Positions 1-13,019 of a stretch of 64,000 bases of DNA are shown here, piece after piece (positions within the stretch are counted from its first letter, which is position 1; the number at the start of each line of letters is the position of its first letter). Both the position numbers and the translations under genes were made by a program. Location: assembly GCA_023548195.1 (NCBI GenBank), contig JAJHZJ010000413.1, positions 14,691,941-14,755,940 of the forward strand, in the 5' to 3' direction. The notes beneath the pieces are model-generated. The model made no database searches. It saw nothing but the letters and a program-made list of their open reading frames with translations, and was not told the DNA's origin. This DNA is from Bettongia penicillata ogilbyi (lineage: Eukaryota > Chordata > Mammalia > Diprotodontia > Potoroidae).

Positions 1-1368
<1,368 letters not shown>

Positions 1369-1479
1369 TATACTCTCAAGGTGGTTTTCTTGACCACTAA
1401 AACCTCCTCATTCCTGCTTTAGGACACCCTGATCGCAATTATAGTCATACTTGAAACATCGAATAAAAGATTCAGGTTT

Positions 1480-1481
<2 letters not shown>

Positions 1482-1525
<44 letters not shown>
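1482..1525 (+). repeat. (AC)n dinucleotide repeat
   Basis: About 22 uninterrupted AC units just downstream of the HAL1 tail. The following stretch to about 1800 has no recognisable feature. Confidence 0.95.
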
Positions 1526-1526
<1 letters not shown>

Positions 1527-1799
1527 AAGGCAAAAGAAAAGGACCATGTAATGAGGGTAGAAAGCTCGAGGGAAACAAACAAACAAAATAGCCTGTGAGG
1601 AGAGGGGATGAGTGAGGGGAAAGGAACCTCATCTCAGATCACTGAGTAGCCCTAATAAAATGATCCACTCCCCTGAGGAACTATGGAATTCCATCCTGAT
1701 AGTTTATGTATAGGGTAAGTGTCCAGTCACAAGAAGTGAGTCTAAGAATGGAACTGGAAAGATGGTGACACAATTAGGGTGTGGGCTTGTCCTTAGAAA

Positions 1800-2035
1800 A
1801 TAGTAACAGCTGACTTTTACGTAGTGCTGGAAGGCTGAAAATTTATTTCATTTGGTTCTTTCAACAAATTTGTGAAATTGATGACGTTATTTTCTTCATT
1901 TTACGGATTAAACATTAAACAGACTCAGAGAGATTAAGGGATTGACTCAGGGTGACTCAGACATTAAGTATCTCAGGCAGGATGGGTCTGAAGTCTTCCT
2001 GACTCCAATTCCAGAGTCTACCCAATCTGGAACTG
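1800..2035 (+). repeat. MIR3-type marsupial CORE-SINE
   Basis: The order of blocks is typical: GTAACAGCTGACTTTTACGT-like start, a CATTTGGTTCTTTCAACAA-like block, a TTTTACGGATTAAACATTAA-like block, then a TCTGAAGTCTTCCTGACTCC end. It is an old, diverged copy. Confidence 0.6.
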
Positions 2036-2189
2036 TGGCAACAGAATGTACTGGAGGGTGGAAGAGGCAGGAAGATCTGAATTACAATTCCTCCCCAAAC
2101 ATTAGTTAGCTTTATGACCCAGACCAAATCTTTCTTAGCTTACTTCCTCAGAAAAAGCGGAGATACTAAGAGCATCTACCTTTCAGAGT

Positions 2190-2528
2190 TGGTGTTGGTG
2201 TTGTCTGTTCTTCACACTTGTAAAGGACCAATGATATCCCAATGTTGGGGTCAAGGTAAAGTGTGTTCAGTTGTGGCTGATTCCGTCCGATACAAACTCA
2301 GAAGGCTCTAACCACAGATCAGGAACAAATAGTTCATTTGAGTATCTGGGATGGAGATGTCTCTAGATTTGCTTATCTCACATTTCCTCTGTGCTTCTAT
2401 AATTCTGCTCAGAGTCACACTGATAAGTGATAAGATCATGATCCTGGAGAGATGGGCTGAACACTTTCATAGTGTTCTCAACAGACTATTATCTACCAAT
2501 GCTGAAGTCATTGACCATATACCTCAGG
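2190..2528. mobile_element. Non-LTR retrotransposon fragments, two pieces in opposite orientation
   Basis: 2190-2415 matches the 3' end of the element at 16400-16640, with its coding direction on the minus strand. 2418-2528 is read on the plus strand as KIMILERWAEHFHSVLNRLL, a motif common between the endonuclease and reverse transcriptase of certain vertebrate non-LTR elements (ILERWAEHF...LNR). The two pieces therefore point in opposite directions. A minus-strand retrocopy begins right after them. Confidence 0.6.
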
Positions 2529-2530
2529 GT

Positions 2531-3160
2531 TTGTTTTTTTTTTTTATTTGTTTTTGAACAGATTTCATCCCATTTTATTTTTTCTAAACAGAATCATACA
2601 AAGACAAGGAAGTATTAAAAGTAAACATTAAATCATCACCTCTAAATGACTGCACTTACTGGTTACAAAAATGTTCATAATGTAGAAAAAGATACACTGT
2701 TGTTTATACGAACAAAATATTGCAAAACAACCAAGGACAAACTGTGAACACATCGACATCTGGTGGACAGCAACACATGGACTTGTGTTTATTTCCACTG
2801 ACCATCAGTCTCAGCAAACTATCTTCAACTATTTCATGGTGACTTAGATGTTAGCACCACATATGAAGTGCGTGCCCTGTTACATCAGCTACTTTAAAGT
2901 AAAAGTAGGCAAAGCAAGAAGTCATTTACCCTATAATGCCTCCTGTTTGATCACCTCCCACATGTCTTATGACTACCTCCTCTCGGCAGGCACATCTCCT
3001 TTTAACAATGGTCACACTTATGCAGATAGCTGGACGCAATGGGCACGTACACACACACAGACACACAGTCCCACAAAAAAGAAGCCCATCTCCATGAGCA
3101 TGAGATGGGCATAATTGTGTATATTATTAGAAATCATGCTGGGAAATGTACAAAGGTAAG
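2531..3160 (-). pseudogene. Retrocopy of an unidentified mRNA 3' UTR
   Basis: On the minus strand the sequence ends in AATAAAA, ATGGGATGAAATC..., a second AATAAA and a poly(A) tract (poly(T) at about 2531-2544 on the plus strand). The body is not low-complexity and has no known repeat motif. It resembles an mRNA 3' UTR made into DNA by L1. No coding part was found and I could not identify the source gene. The 5' limit is uncertain (3160 is an estimate) and no clear target-site duplication was found. Confidence 0.45.
3084..3110. repeat. Short perfect inverted repeat
   Basis: Arms GCCCATCTC and GAGATGGGC (9 bp) flank a 9-base loop, inside the 3'UTR-like retrocopy. It may have been an RNA hairpin in the source transcript. 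Confidence 0.8.
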
Positions 3161-3487
3161 AGAAAGATGAACTATTTTTTCTAAAACATCATTCTGGCAC
3201 ACATTACACATTCAGTGATTTTTCCACCCAATAAAATTTTGGAGATTTGACTTTGCATTCAGCTGGATTCCCAGGGTATCTGTAATTCCTTCATGCTCAA
3301 GAGACCTGTGCCTATGCAGAGTGGGTGAGAAAATTGGATTGGAAGAAATCTATGAAATTTGTTGACAAGTTCCTGTATTTAATGGCTGTGCTGACACCAA
3401 TGCTTTAAACCCTAAGTCCTAGAGGTATGGCTCTCTGGTTCCTAAAGACTTTTGGACTGCCTTCTACTTTTTAGAAATGCATATATA

Positions 3488-3689
3488 GGGGCAGCTAGAT
3501 GGTGCTGTGAGTAGAGCACAGGCCCTGAGGTCAGGAGTACCTGAGTTCAAATCCGGCCCCAGACATATGACACACTTACTAGCTGTGTGACCTTGGGCAA
3601 AGTCACTTAACCCAAATTGCCTTGCCTTCCACCCTCCATAAAAAAAAAAAAACAAACCCAAAATTAAAAAGTTATCCAAAAAAAAAAAA
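3488..3689 (+). mobile_element. tRNA-derived marsupial SINE (WSINE1/Mar-like) with poly(A) and target-site duplication
   Basis: The start GGGGCAGCTAGATGGTGCTG is the tRNA-derived head. The CORE block CTTACTAGCTGTGTGACC and the tail TTGCCTTGCC then A-rich follow. Flanking direct repeats AGAAATGCATATATA (3473-3487) and AGAAATGCTTATATA (3690-3704) differ by one base. The tail is poly(A), so L1-driven mobilisation is likely. The near-intact duplication suggests a fairly young insertion. Confidence 0.88.
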
Positions 3690-4307
3690 AGAAATGCTTA
3701 TATAACTCTTAAGGAGTCATATATTCAGAATGCATCTTGAACATGTATTTGTTGAATGAGCATCAGAATCTCAGACCATGCCTCATGATCACAAAAATTT
3801 TGGCAACAGGTCCTGTGAGAAATGTCATGGATGGTACCTCTACTGATTATTGTTACATCACAACTAGGGTCTACCATTTCCATTCTGAATTAATGAACAT
3901 TTATGAGTTACTCTTAAAAATATGGCAATATCCAGTAGTCTACCCATAGAATCTCTGAATATGCTATAGCATTGTAGTTTTATTTCCCCACAGAGTCAAA
4001 TTCAAATGACAGAGGCAAGATGACATCAACTATTATAGTTGCTTCTGGATTTTATTCTATTAGATTTTAAATGGCACCCTCTTGGTGTGACCCTTTTTAA
4101 AGAACCTATATTCTTAGATCTGCAAGTAGAACAGTATTGTAATGAATCTGAAGACATTGTAGAGTAGGCAACATAGAGCAGGCACTCTTGTGTTTCAGAG
4201 ACTCTGGTGGCAAGTATTTTTTGCCTGAATATTATGGATAGCATTTGATATGAGAATCTGTATCTTTTATTTCCATGACATCCAAAGATGCTGTTACTTG
4301 GTAGGGC

Positions 4308-4335
4308 TTTTTTTTTTTTTTTTTTTTTTTTTTTT
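4308..4335. repeat. Poly(T) tract
   Basis: An uninterrupted run of about 28 T. No retroelement body with clear identity follows on the right. The surrounding 3705-4880 otherwise holds nothing I can assign. Confidence 0.9.
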
Positions 4336-4879
4336 GCAGCCACTTAAAATGGTGAGTTTGGTTTAGTCAAGAGACACTTTTAGAGGGCTATGTTGTGAAC
4401 TCTGCATACGGGGTGATTGATGTAACATATAGACAGAACATGCCAGCTCAGAAATACTCCAAATTGTAACAAATAGCACAACTCTTCAATAGAAGCAAAA
4501 ATGCCCTTGCCAGGTTCATAGTTCCCTTTGTGAAATTTAAATATCTGAACATGAACTAGTGGAGCTGATGCTAAAATATGATCTCAACCCCACAGTTCAC
4601 CAAATGTGTGATCTTAGGTAAGTCAGGACATTGAGCGATCTTATTGTATGGAGCACAGAGTTAGATAGCATGATTCTGTTCAGGGTTCCCTATCTTGGCT
4701 TCTGGGCTAGTCACTCTGGATAAAAATCCCATGAAATGTTGACTGACAGCAAATTCCTCTACATACTTCAAAGCACTCAGAGGGTTTGCTTAGATTCTAG
4801 GGTTAGTCAGCCAAATACATTTGTTGGGTTAAATTTAGCCAGCTGTCTATTTTTGTATGGTTTGCAAGCTAAGAATTTT

Positions 4880-6112
4880 TTAAACATATTTTAAATAGAG
4901 TTTTATTGGAACACAGCCAAGCTGATTCATTTATGTATTCTCTATGGCATGTAGAACTGCAGAGTTGAGTAGTTGTGACAGAGAGCATATGTGGCTCTCT
5001 CATCATTTTGCACTGGGGCTTAGCACACTACAAATTGCAGTGACACAGTTATAACTCAACAGTGTTTCAAGTGTTGCATATATTGCCATACTACAATGTT
5101 ATTTTACTTTTATTACCATTACATATTGATTATGTCAAAATAAAAAGAGGAAAAAAGTTTTATAGTAATTTTTTGAGCTCAGGGCCAAGACTGAATTTTT
5201 TTCTGAATAAAGACTGCCCTCAACAACTAAAATTGAATATTGAAAGACTTGGAAATTAGCTTTTGCTGCAAATTTAATGATCGTTAATGAAGTCAACCTA
5301 AAATTGCAAGCCCAAACATTTTAAAATGTGAAACTTAGACTGTGGTAAAGTCAATTTGAACAAAATTAACATTGAAATCACAAGTAATGTCAAGATGTTT
5401 ACACATTTTCCATGCTGTCAAAAGTTAAAACAAGAAGCAAGATCTCTATTTCTACACAAATATTCAATGAATGTATTTTCTGAGCTCAAACTACAGTTCC
5501 AGCAACATTTTACCGACCTTGATGTAAGTGCACACAAAAATTTCTTATTAAAAATCCATTAAACTGTGGAATTGAGAAGCTTCTACCTAATTATCAATTG
5601 AAAGTGCTTAATCTGCAATGTAACAACTTGCTACAAAGGAAATATCAAACAAAGAACAGAATAGAATAAAATATATATAAATGCTTTATAACTGACAAAC
5701 ATGCTTAATTGTAACCATATGCTCAGGGAGTGATATCAGTATTTTGTAGAACTTATTTATGTGAAAAGGCATTTTCAAAGATGAAATCTATAAACTCTGA
5801 TTACAGATCAGTATTAAGAGATGAACATTCACAATTGATTTCAATAATGACAAGGAAAATTAACTCTGAATCCAAATAAGCAAAATGTTATTGCTTTAAA
5901 AAAGAATTCCATCCTTTTCATATGTAAACCTGTATTACTAAAATTACACTATTATTATTATTATTATATTTAAATTTTTGTCACTAAATTTCTTGTGGAA
6001 ATTTTTCTCTCTCTTGTTATTAAAGTGCATAATATTTTCAGTTTTGCCTCTTGGTTTATAACGTCTAAAATATTTTCTATCTGACCCTCTATGGAAAAAG
6101 TTTGCCAACCCT
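4880..6112 (+). mobile_element. hAT (Charlie-type) DNA transposon with decayed transposase
   Basis: Plus-strand frames, broken by many stops and shifts, give a recognisable order of hAT transposase motifs. A block resembling LADI...NELNLKLQ lies near 5250-5310. LRLW and an FPCCQKLKQEA-like block lie near 5330-5450. FSELKLQFQQHFTDLD is at about 5479-5525. The C-terminal dimerisation motif CEKAFSKMKSINSDYRS lies near 5765-5820. The right end reads TTTGCCAACCCTTGTTCTAG, like a hAT terminal repeat. It is a remnant of an autonomous copy and not active. Confidence 0.72.
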
Positions 6113-6129
6113 TGTTCTAGGGTAAAGAA

Positions 6130-6835
6130 ATGTCATCTTTCTTTTTTTAAATGTTTATTATCTTTATTTTTTCAATTAGTAAGCATTTTATTCATCTATC
6201 CTTCCTATTCTCCTCCCTTCTCTCCCCTCAATGCGCTCACATAATTTTGAGCAAAAGCATTAAAAATAAAGTCCTCAATACATAGCCACATTATCCAGCA
6301 AAACAAATTCCCACATTAGTTATGTCAGAAATTATATGTCTTTTTCTCCATTTTAAGTTTATCATCTCTATATCAGGAGATGGGTATGAGTATATCACTT
6401 GTGGTTTATCATTGCATCAATTACAGTGCTAAAGTCTTGCAAAATTATTTTTATTTATACTGTTGTTCTCACTGGATAATTGTCTCCTGGTTCTGCTAAC
6501 TTCAGTCTGTAACACTTCATAGGGGTCTTCTCCATTTCCTCTTAAACTATTTGTTTAATCATTTCTTAGGTACAACAATATTCCAAAACATTCATATATC
6601 ATAATTTCTTTAGCCATTCTCCAAGAGGAAGCCAACCCCTTAGTTTTCAGTTTTTGGCTATGATGACAAGAACTACCATAAATTTTTTTTTTCATTTGTT
6701 TAAGGTATAGTTCTAGTGGTGGGATAGCTCAATCCAAGAGTATAGTATAATTAACTGCCTTTCTGGACATAGTTCCAAATTGTTTTTCAGAATGATTAGA
6801 CTAATTCAACAAAATTTTGGGTAATTATTAAAATT
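6130..6835 (-). mobile_element. Marsupial L1 3' terminal region
   Basis: The block order TCTCCTGGTTCTGCT, CATTCATATATCATAA, TTAGCCATTCTCCAA and GTTCTAGTGGTGGGATAGCT corresponds to the antisense of L1 sequence around and after the end of ORF2. A T-rich start on the plus strand is the poly(A) end. 5' truncated. Confidence 0.65.
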
Positions 6836-7032
6836 TGTCTGCCTGTCTTACCTAAACTCTTTTACTCCTGGGCTTCTGTAGCACCAAAGCAATATTCACA
6901 GTGCCTACAGTGGCTATGAATATGCCAGTACAGTTCTGAATCACAAAATTTAATAGACTCTCCACACAGAAGACAGAACCAAAACATTTGTGTGTATGTG
7001 AGTGTGTGTGTGTGTGTGTGTCCTTCAATGTG

Positions 7033-7268
7033 TGTGTTTGTCCTTCAATGCCGAAGAAGACCATGCCATCAGAGAAATAATGACATGACTTGCACTTGAC
7101 TTTGTTTTGAGTGAGGGAGGGCTGTGCAGGTCACCAGTCTCACTTTTCCTCCTGAACCATCTGGATCCAGTGACCAGATATTCATCAAGATGACTGGAGG
7201 TGACCAAGGATGAGGCAATTGGGGTTAAGTGACTTGCCCAAGGTCACACAGCTAGTGAGTGTCAAGTC
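7033..7268 (-). mobile_element. SINE sharing its 3' end with the LINE at 16400-17065, followed by a CORE block
   Basis: GTCCTTCAATGCCGAAGAAGACCATG matches, with divergence, the terminal block of the LINE near 16410. The segment after 7205 (AATTGGGGTTAAGTGACTTG, GGTCACACAGCTAGT) is an antisense CORE-SINE block. A (GT)n repeat at about 6990-7020 lies next to the left end. Confidence 0.6.
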
Positions 7269-7329
7269 CGTACAGAAGAAAAGCCCTGAAATTGGAATCA
7301 GGAGATATGACCTTCAGTCTTGGTTCTGA

Positions 7330-7480
7330 CTCTTATTGGATCATAGGATTCTAGAGCTAGAAAGGACCACACATAAGAAGCCAAACCTCATATTTTACAC
7401 ATAGGAAAACAGAGGCCCAAGGAAGCTGAATGACTTGCCTACGGTCACACAAATAGAAAACTCAGTAGATGCGTAGCCAT
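7330..7480 (+). repeat. MIR/CORE-type SINE fragment
   Basis: TCATAGGATTCTAGAGCTAG, a TTTTACACATAGGAAAAC-like block and GACTTGCCTACGGTCACACA give the order of a common marsupial SINE. Related pieces lie at 7810-7930. 7541-8220 otherwise holds only diverged fragments. Confidence 0.55.
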
Positions 7481-8221
7481 GGACGACTCAATTTTCCTCT
7501 CTGAGCCTGCTTCTTCATGTGTTAAATGGGGAGGGATAATCAAATGAATCAATTAATAAACGTTTATTAAGAGCTACAATTCCTTGGCAAATCTATCTGA
7601 ATATGATGGAAAAGGGGGGGACGTTTGACCCAAGCCTAGGTCGTATACTCTCTAAGTGATCCTTAGGAGAGGCTAAGCAGGGAACAGTGGGCAGAGATGT
7701 GAGTTTGGAACCATGAAACTTCAGTACCAGTGCTAGCCCTTCTCCTCCCTATTCGTGCGATCTTGAACAAGCCTCCTCACTTCATTGATCTCATCTGTCA
7801 GATGAGAAGACTGGACTAGATCATAGAATGTTAGAATTGGAAGAGATCTCAGGGACCACTGACTCCAACCCATAAACCCCCAAATCATCGCACTCACAAC
7901 ACACAAGTGCTTGTCCAGTCACTGCTTAATTTTTAGATGATTTCTAATGTCCAGGCATGCTCAAAATCCCCTGCTCCTGCCCTTACGTCATAAGGTCGTT
8001 GTGACAATCTAAATAATGCATGCAATAAATAGAGCGCGAAATGCTGCAAAATGCTTCCATTTTATACTAGGTTACATTGAAACAGACATGTAAGAGTTCA
8101 ATGGGACCTTTGCATAAGTATAAAGCAAAGGTTGGGAGATGGTGAACAATATGCGTAAGCGGTCGTGTTGCTTCCTTGGTGTTCAAAGGAAAACTACTAG
8201 ATACTTCTGTGATTCACCTTT

Positions 8222-8470
8222 TTCAGGTGAATAGCAAAGCCAGGGAACTAGGACTTGAAATCAAGATGAATCAAATTCAAATTCTGTCTCAGGCATAATA
8301 ATTGTGTTATTCTGGGTGAGTTACTTAACCTCTCCCAATCTGTTTCCTCCTCTGTAAAATGGAGATAATGATAGCAACTATCTCAAGAAGTTATTATGAC
8401 CATCAAATGATATAATGTATGTAAAGCACTTCACCTACATTAGAGAACTGTATAAATGCTAAGTATTATG
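8222..8470 (+). repeat. THER1/MIR SINE
   Basis: GAGTTACTTAACCTCTCCC, CCTCTGTAAAATGGAGATAA and a terminal CTAAGTATTATGGC-like end follow the MIR/THER1 order. 8475-9660 has no assignable feature except a weak LTR-like signal near 9490-9540. Confidence 0.75.
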
Positions 8471-9661
8471 GCATTTCAGTTACTGAAACTAACTACACAG
8501 AAAATTTTTTTTAAAAGAATGAAAGAAAATGAGAGAATGAATTCAGAGGGCTTTAGCTATAAACCTTAAGACATTATATACCTACATGTCAGTCATTATT
8601 ATGTAACCCTAGAGGTCACTACATTAGGCTCCTTTTGATGAGACAGATCTTAAAAAGCCCCAAGTTCATAATATTTGTTGGTGGAAATTTAGTTGGGAAA
8701 TTTATGGATGGCTCATGATTATGTCCCTAGAGAGAGAGCCTCCCAAAACTCCCACTGTAGGAAGAAAACAGCAGATCTCTCATATTAGTTTCCTCTTTTA
8801 CCAATCTAGGAAGAAATAAAACAGCCAAAGTTTTTGTCGTTAACCCAATCCTTTCTGGAAGGTTATGATATTCAACCTATGAGACTATAGAATGGAAGAC
8901 ACCAGGATTGGGGTACAGTTTCTGTCACCCTCACTAGTTAAAAAGTTGCTTTGGCTTCTCTGTAGTAAATAACAGAGGAAAGCTCAAGAAGAGAAAGGTT
9001 CAGTCCTACTATGAGGAGGTACTAGCTCCAACTCTCTTCCTTTATGAGATTGAGGGATGATACGATGGAATATCCTTGATATTAAAGAGAGGAGTAGAAT
9101 CTTCATTTGTCCTTTTATTGTAAGAGATGTTCACATTGCTCGGAATTGTAATCAATGAGCTGGATCATCAAGTAGAACACTCAAGTTGCCTTTGTTAACA
9201 CCCAAAATATCTAAGGGAGAATTGTAGAGATGGGTGGTTGGGAGAAAGACAAGACAACAGTTTCACCCATATAGGAAGACAGAGTGACTACACAGGATTG
9301 GCCATTCATGTGGTCTGTGATAAGATTGTCATGCCCCAGTGGCTTTTGCTAATGGGGGATGCTAATAAGAGATGGTCTACCCATCACCATGAAAGAATTC
9401 TGCATTCGGGGGTTATGGAAACATGGAATATGCTCATTATAGGACAATATGGGTCACTGGACTACTACTTACTATGTAATATTTCCTCATTGTTGGTTTT
9501 CTTGCTTGTTAATAAAACTTCCTTCTACCACATTGGGGCCAGTATCTTTTCAGCGGGGAATTTAGTACAACCTGCTGAGATATTCAGTGGAATGATATCC
9601 TTGCACTTCTGGATTCTGCTTTTGGTTCTACAACCACCTTAATCTTTCAGGACCTCAGTTT

Positions 9662-9960
9662 TCTCATGCATCAAATGGGGGTAAAAATACATATCCTGCT
9701 GTAGAATGAAGCAGACTCTTTTCTCTTGTGTTATGTTTTGTTTTTTTTTTCTCATGGTTTCTCTCATTCATTTTGATTCTTCTGTGCAACATAACTAATG
9801 TGAAAATGTATTTAATAAGAATGTATGTGTAGAACCCATATAAGATTGCATGCCATCTTGGGGAGGGAGGGGACAGGGAGGAGGAAAAAATATAAAACTT
9901 ATGGAAGTTATTGTTGCGAACTGAAAACAAATTAATTAAATTAAAAAAAAATAAAAAAAA
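9662..9960 (+). mobile_element. L1 3' UTR fragment with A-rich end
   Basis: TTTTTCTCATGGTTTCTCTC, CTGTGCAACATAACTAATGT, GGGGAGGGAGGGGACAGGGA and an A-rich end form the 3' UTR of an abundant marsupial L1 type. Confidence 0.6.
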
Positions 9961-10620
9961 TACATGTCCTACCTGGTTCAACCCTTTGGGAAAGCAATTT
10001 GGAGTTTTCCTAAAAGAGTGACTAAAACATTTCCATAATATTTGACCTAGAGATCCTACTCCAAGGCAAAAATGTAAGGAATACAAAGCCAGAAATAAAA
10101 ATCAAAATATTCATAGAATTATTTTTTTTTGTTTAGGAAAGAAGTGGCAATAAAGTTGGTGTCTATTAAGTGAAGAGTAGACAAATAAGCTAGTACACTA
10201 AGGTGATGGGATATTACTGTTTCATTAAAAAAGAGATGAATGAATAACTCAGAGAAGTACAGGAAGATACATGAACTGATGCAGAGTAAACAACTAAACC
10301 CAATATACATAATGATGATAACAATGCAAATTGAAAAAAACAACCAAAAAAACCTGTATACTGCATCACTACAAAGTTGAAGAGATAAAAAAAAATGCAC
10401 CTCCCCGTTTTTTATAGATGTGGAGGACTATGAGTATGGAATATTGTATATACTGAAAGAAATGGTTAATGAATTTGGTTAGTTTGAACTTCTTTTTCTT
10501 TCCTTCTTTTTTAATCTTTAACATTATGGATGGTTTGGTGAGAGGTAAGGGTAAGGAACATATATATTTGAAAATGAAAAGAAAGATGCTGGTAAAAATA
10601 AAATAAAATTTTAAAAAAAG
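9961..10620 (+). mobile_element. L1 3' end (post-ORF2 region and 3' UTR)
   Basis: GATGGGATATTACTGTTTCA and GATACATGAACTGATGCAGA are the sense version of the L1 ORF2 3' end. AATGGTTAATGAATTTGGTT and TTCTTTTTCTTTCCTTC follow in the 3' UTR, ending in an A-rich tail at about 10600-10620. 5' truncated. Confidence 0.65.
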
Positions 10621-10839
10621 AAGATACATTTGTAAGAGAAAAAACAATCTGGCCTGATCATTTAATTCACAAGATTGTGGTGAGAATCAGATGAAAAAAA
10701 TAAATCTGAAAACTCTTTTAAGTACTATAAGAATTGTTTTATTTACTCAGAGAGCAAGACTAATTTTGGATACCTCCTAATCCTCTTTTGGGGCTATTTT
10801 TGCCTTGAAACATAGTGAGCACTCCATTACTGAGATATT

Positions 10840-11085
10840 GCTTATATTTCTATGAAACTTTATCATTTGATAGATGCCATTTAAAATATTGATCATGGCA
10901 ACCCTAAGAGTTAGGCAGGGAAGATTATTAATAATTAATGTAATTTTATATAAAATGAAACTGTCCCAGAGAGGTTCCAAAGTAACTTGCCCAAACTCTT
11001 ACAACTCGTAAGTGGTAAAACCAAGCCTAGAACTTATGTCTCCCATGACCAATCTAATGCTATTTTGACTACAAGCACTACCTAG
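10840..11085 (+). repeat. MIR-like SINE, diverged
   Basis: A short weak match: AAATGAAACTGTCCCAGAGA, CAAAGTAACTTGCCCAAACT and CGTAAGTGGTAAAACCAAGC keep the MIR block order. Confidence 0.45.
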
Positions 11086-11129
11086 AAGGATTCAATATGA
11101 GGCTAGATGACAACTGTCAAGGTCTTGCA

Positions 11130-12805
11130 GTGCAAATTTTTTTCTGCCCAATATTTTAGTGCTTTTATTTAAAGTTTTGAGTTCAAATTCTATCCCTCCC
11201 TCCCCTCCCTCTTACCTGAGAGAGTAAGCAATCAGTTAAACACGTGCAATTTTGTAAAACATTTTCGTATTAGTCATTTTGTATAAGAAGACTCAAATAA
11301 AAGAAAAAAATAAAAGAAAGTGAAAAATAGCATTCTTCAGTCTGAATTCAGTCACTCTCAGTTCTTTCTCTGAAGGGGCATAGTATGCTCTCAACATTAG
11401 CTCTTTAGGACCTTCCTAGATGTTTATATTGCTAAGAATAGCTAAACCATTCACAGTTCTTCATCAAACAATATTGCTGTTACTGTGTACAACATTCTCC
11501 TGGTTCTGTCCATCATGCATCAGTTCATGTAAGTCTTTCCAGGTTTTTTCTGAAATCTGCCTCTTCATCATTTCTAGTTTTATTTATTAGTTCAATGGTT
11601 TTCTTACTTTAGCTTTATTAATCTCTCCTTTTCCAGCATTTCCAGTTTGAGGTTAAATTGGGGATTTTTATTTGTTCTTATTTTAGTTTTCTTTAGTTGT
11701 ATACCCAATTCATTGATCTGTTTTTTCTCTACTTTATTGATATAAGCAATTAGATACATAAATTTTCCCCTAAGTACAACTTTGGCTGCATCCCATAAAT
11801 TTCAATACACTGTCTCAATATTGTCATTTTCTTTAATAAAATTATCGGTTGTTTCTATGATTTGTTCTTTGCCCCTCTTGTTTTGTAGGATTAGATTATT
11901 TAATTTCTAATTAATTTTTAATCTCTTTCCATTGTCCATTATTGAATGTAATTTTATTGCATTATTATCTGAAAAGGATGCATTTACTATTTCTGCTTTT
12001 TTTTTGCATTTAGTTCTAGGGTTTTTATGTCCTAATACATGGTCAGTTTGGGGGTAGGTCTCATGTGCTGCTGAGAAAAAGATATATTCCCTTACAGTTT
12101 TCTCCAGAGATTTATCTTATTTAACTTTTTCTAAAATTTTATTCATCTACTTAACTTTTTATTTTTTGGTTAGATTTATCTAGTTCTGAGAGGGGAAAAT
12201 TGAGGTCCCCCACTAGTACAGTTTTACTATTTGTTTCCTCCTATAACTCATTCCACTTCTTCAAAAAATTAAATGCTATGTCATTTGGTACATATATGTT
12301 TAGTATTAATATGACTTCATTGTCTATGGTACCTTTCAACAAGATATAGTTTTCTTCTTTATCTCTTTTAATTAGATCTATTTTTGTTTTGCTTTGTCTG
12401 AGATCGTAATTGCTGCCCCTGCTTTCTTTGCTTCAGCTGAAGCATAATAGTTTCTGCTCCAGCCTCTTATCTTTATCCTGTGTGTATCTCTCTGCTACAA
12501 ATGTGTTTCTTGTAAACAACATATTGTATGATTCTGGTTTTAATCCTTCTGGTATCCACTTCCTTTTCACGTGTGAGTTCATACCACTTACATTTATAGT
12601 TATAACTGTGTATTTCCTTTCATGCTATTTTTCACTTATCTCCCTCTCTTCACTCCCTACTCTTTACCTCCTCATAAATATTTTACTTCTGATCACCACC
12701 TTCCCCAATATACCCTCACTTTTATCAGTCCTCTTCTCCCTTCTATTATCTCTATTCCTTTTTAATTTCTTACAGGGTGAGATGGATTTCTATATGCAAC
12801 GGAAT
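11130..12805 (-). mobile_element. L1 fragment: ORF2 endonuclease region joined to the 3' end
   Basis: 12200-12640 is the antisense of the L1 ORF2 N-terminal region. It has the same block order as placental L1: TTGAGGTCCCCCACTAGTAC, then AATTGCTGCCCCTGCTTTC, then CATACCACTTACATTTATAG. 11130-11570 is the antisense of the L1 3' end (CATCAGTTCATGTAAGTC). The reverse transcriptase part between them is missing, with the junction near 11571, so the copy carries an internal deletion. No usable frame remains. Confidence 0.65.
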
Positions 12806-13019
12806 GTATTATTCTGCAGGGGTGGAAGATGATGAGCTAAATGATCCCTTTCAGCTCTAAACTCTGTTTCCATTAACTCCTCACTGGATGAATTCCTCTG
12901 TTTGGGTTCATAAGACAGAAAATGAAGTAGTGGGTACAAACTGGAAATAAGGAAATTTAGACCTAGCATAAGAAAAAAAATCATAAAAAATCATTATCTT
13001 AAGGTGAAATGGATTGCAT

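Noticed and set aside
9238..9642. 134-codon open frame
   Set aside because: No recognisable domain, no splice or promoter context, and AT-rich composition like its surroundings.
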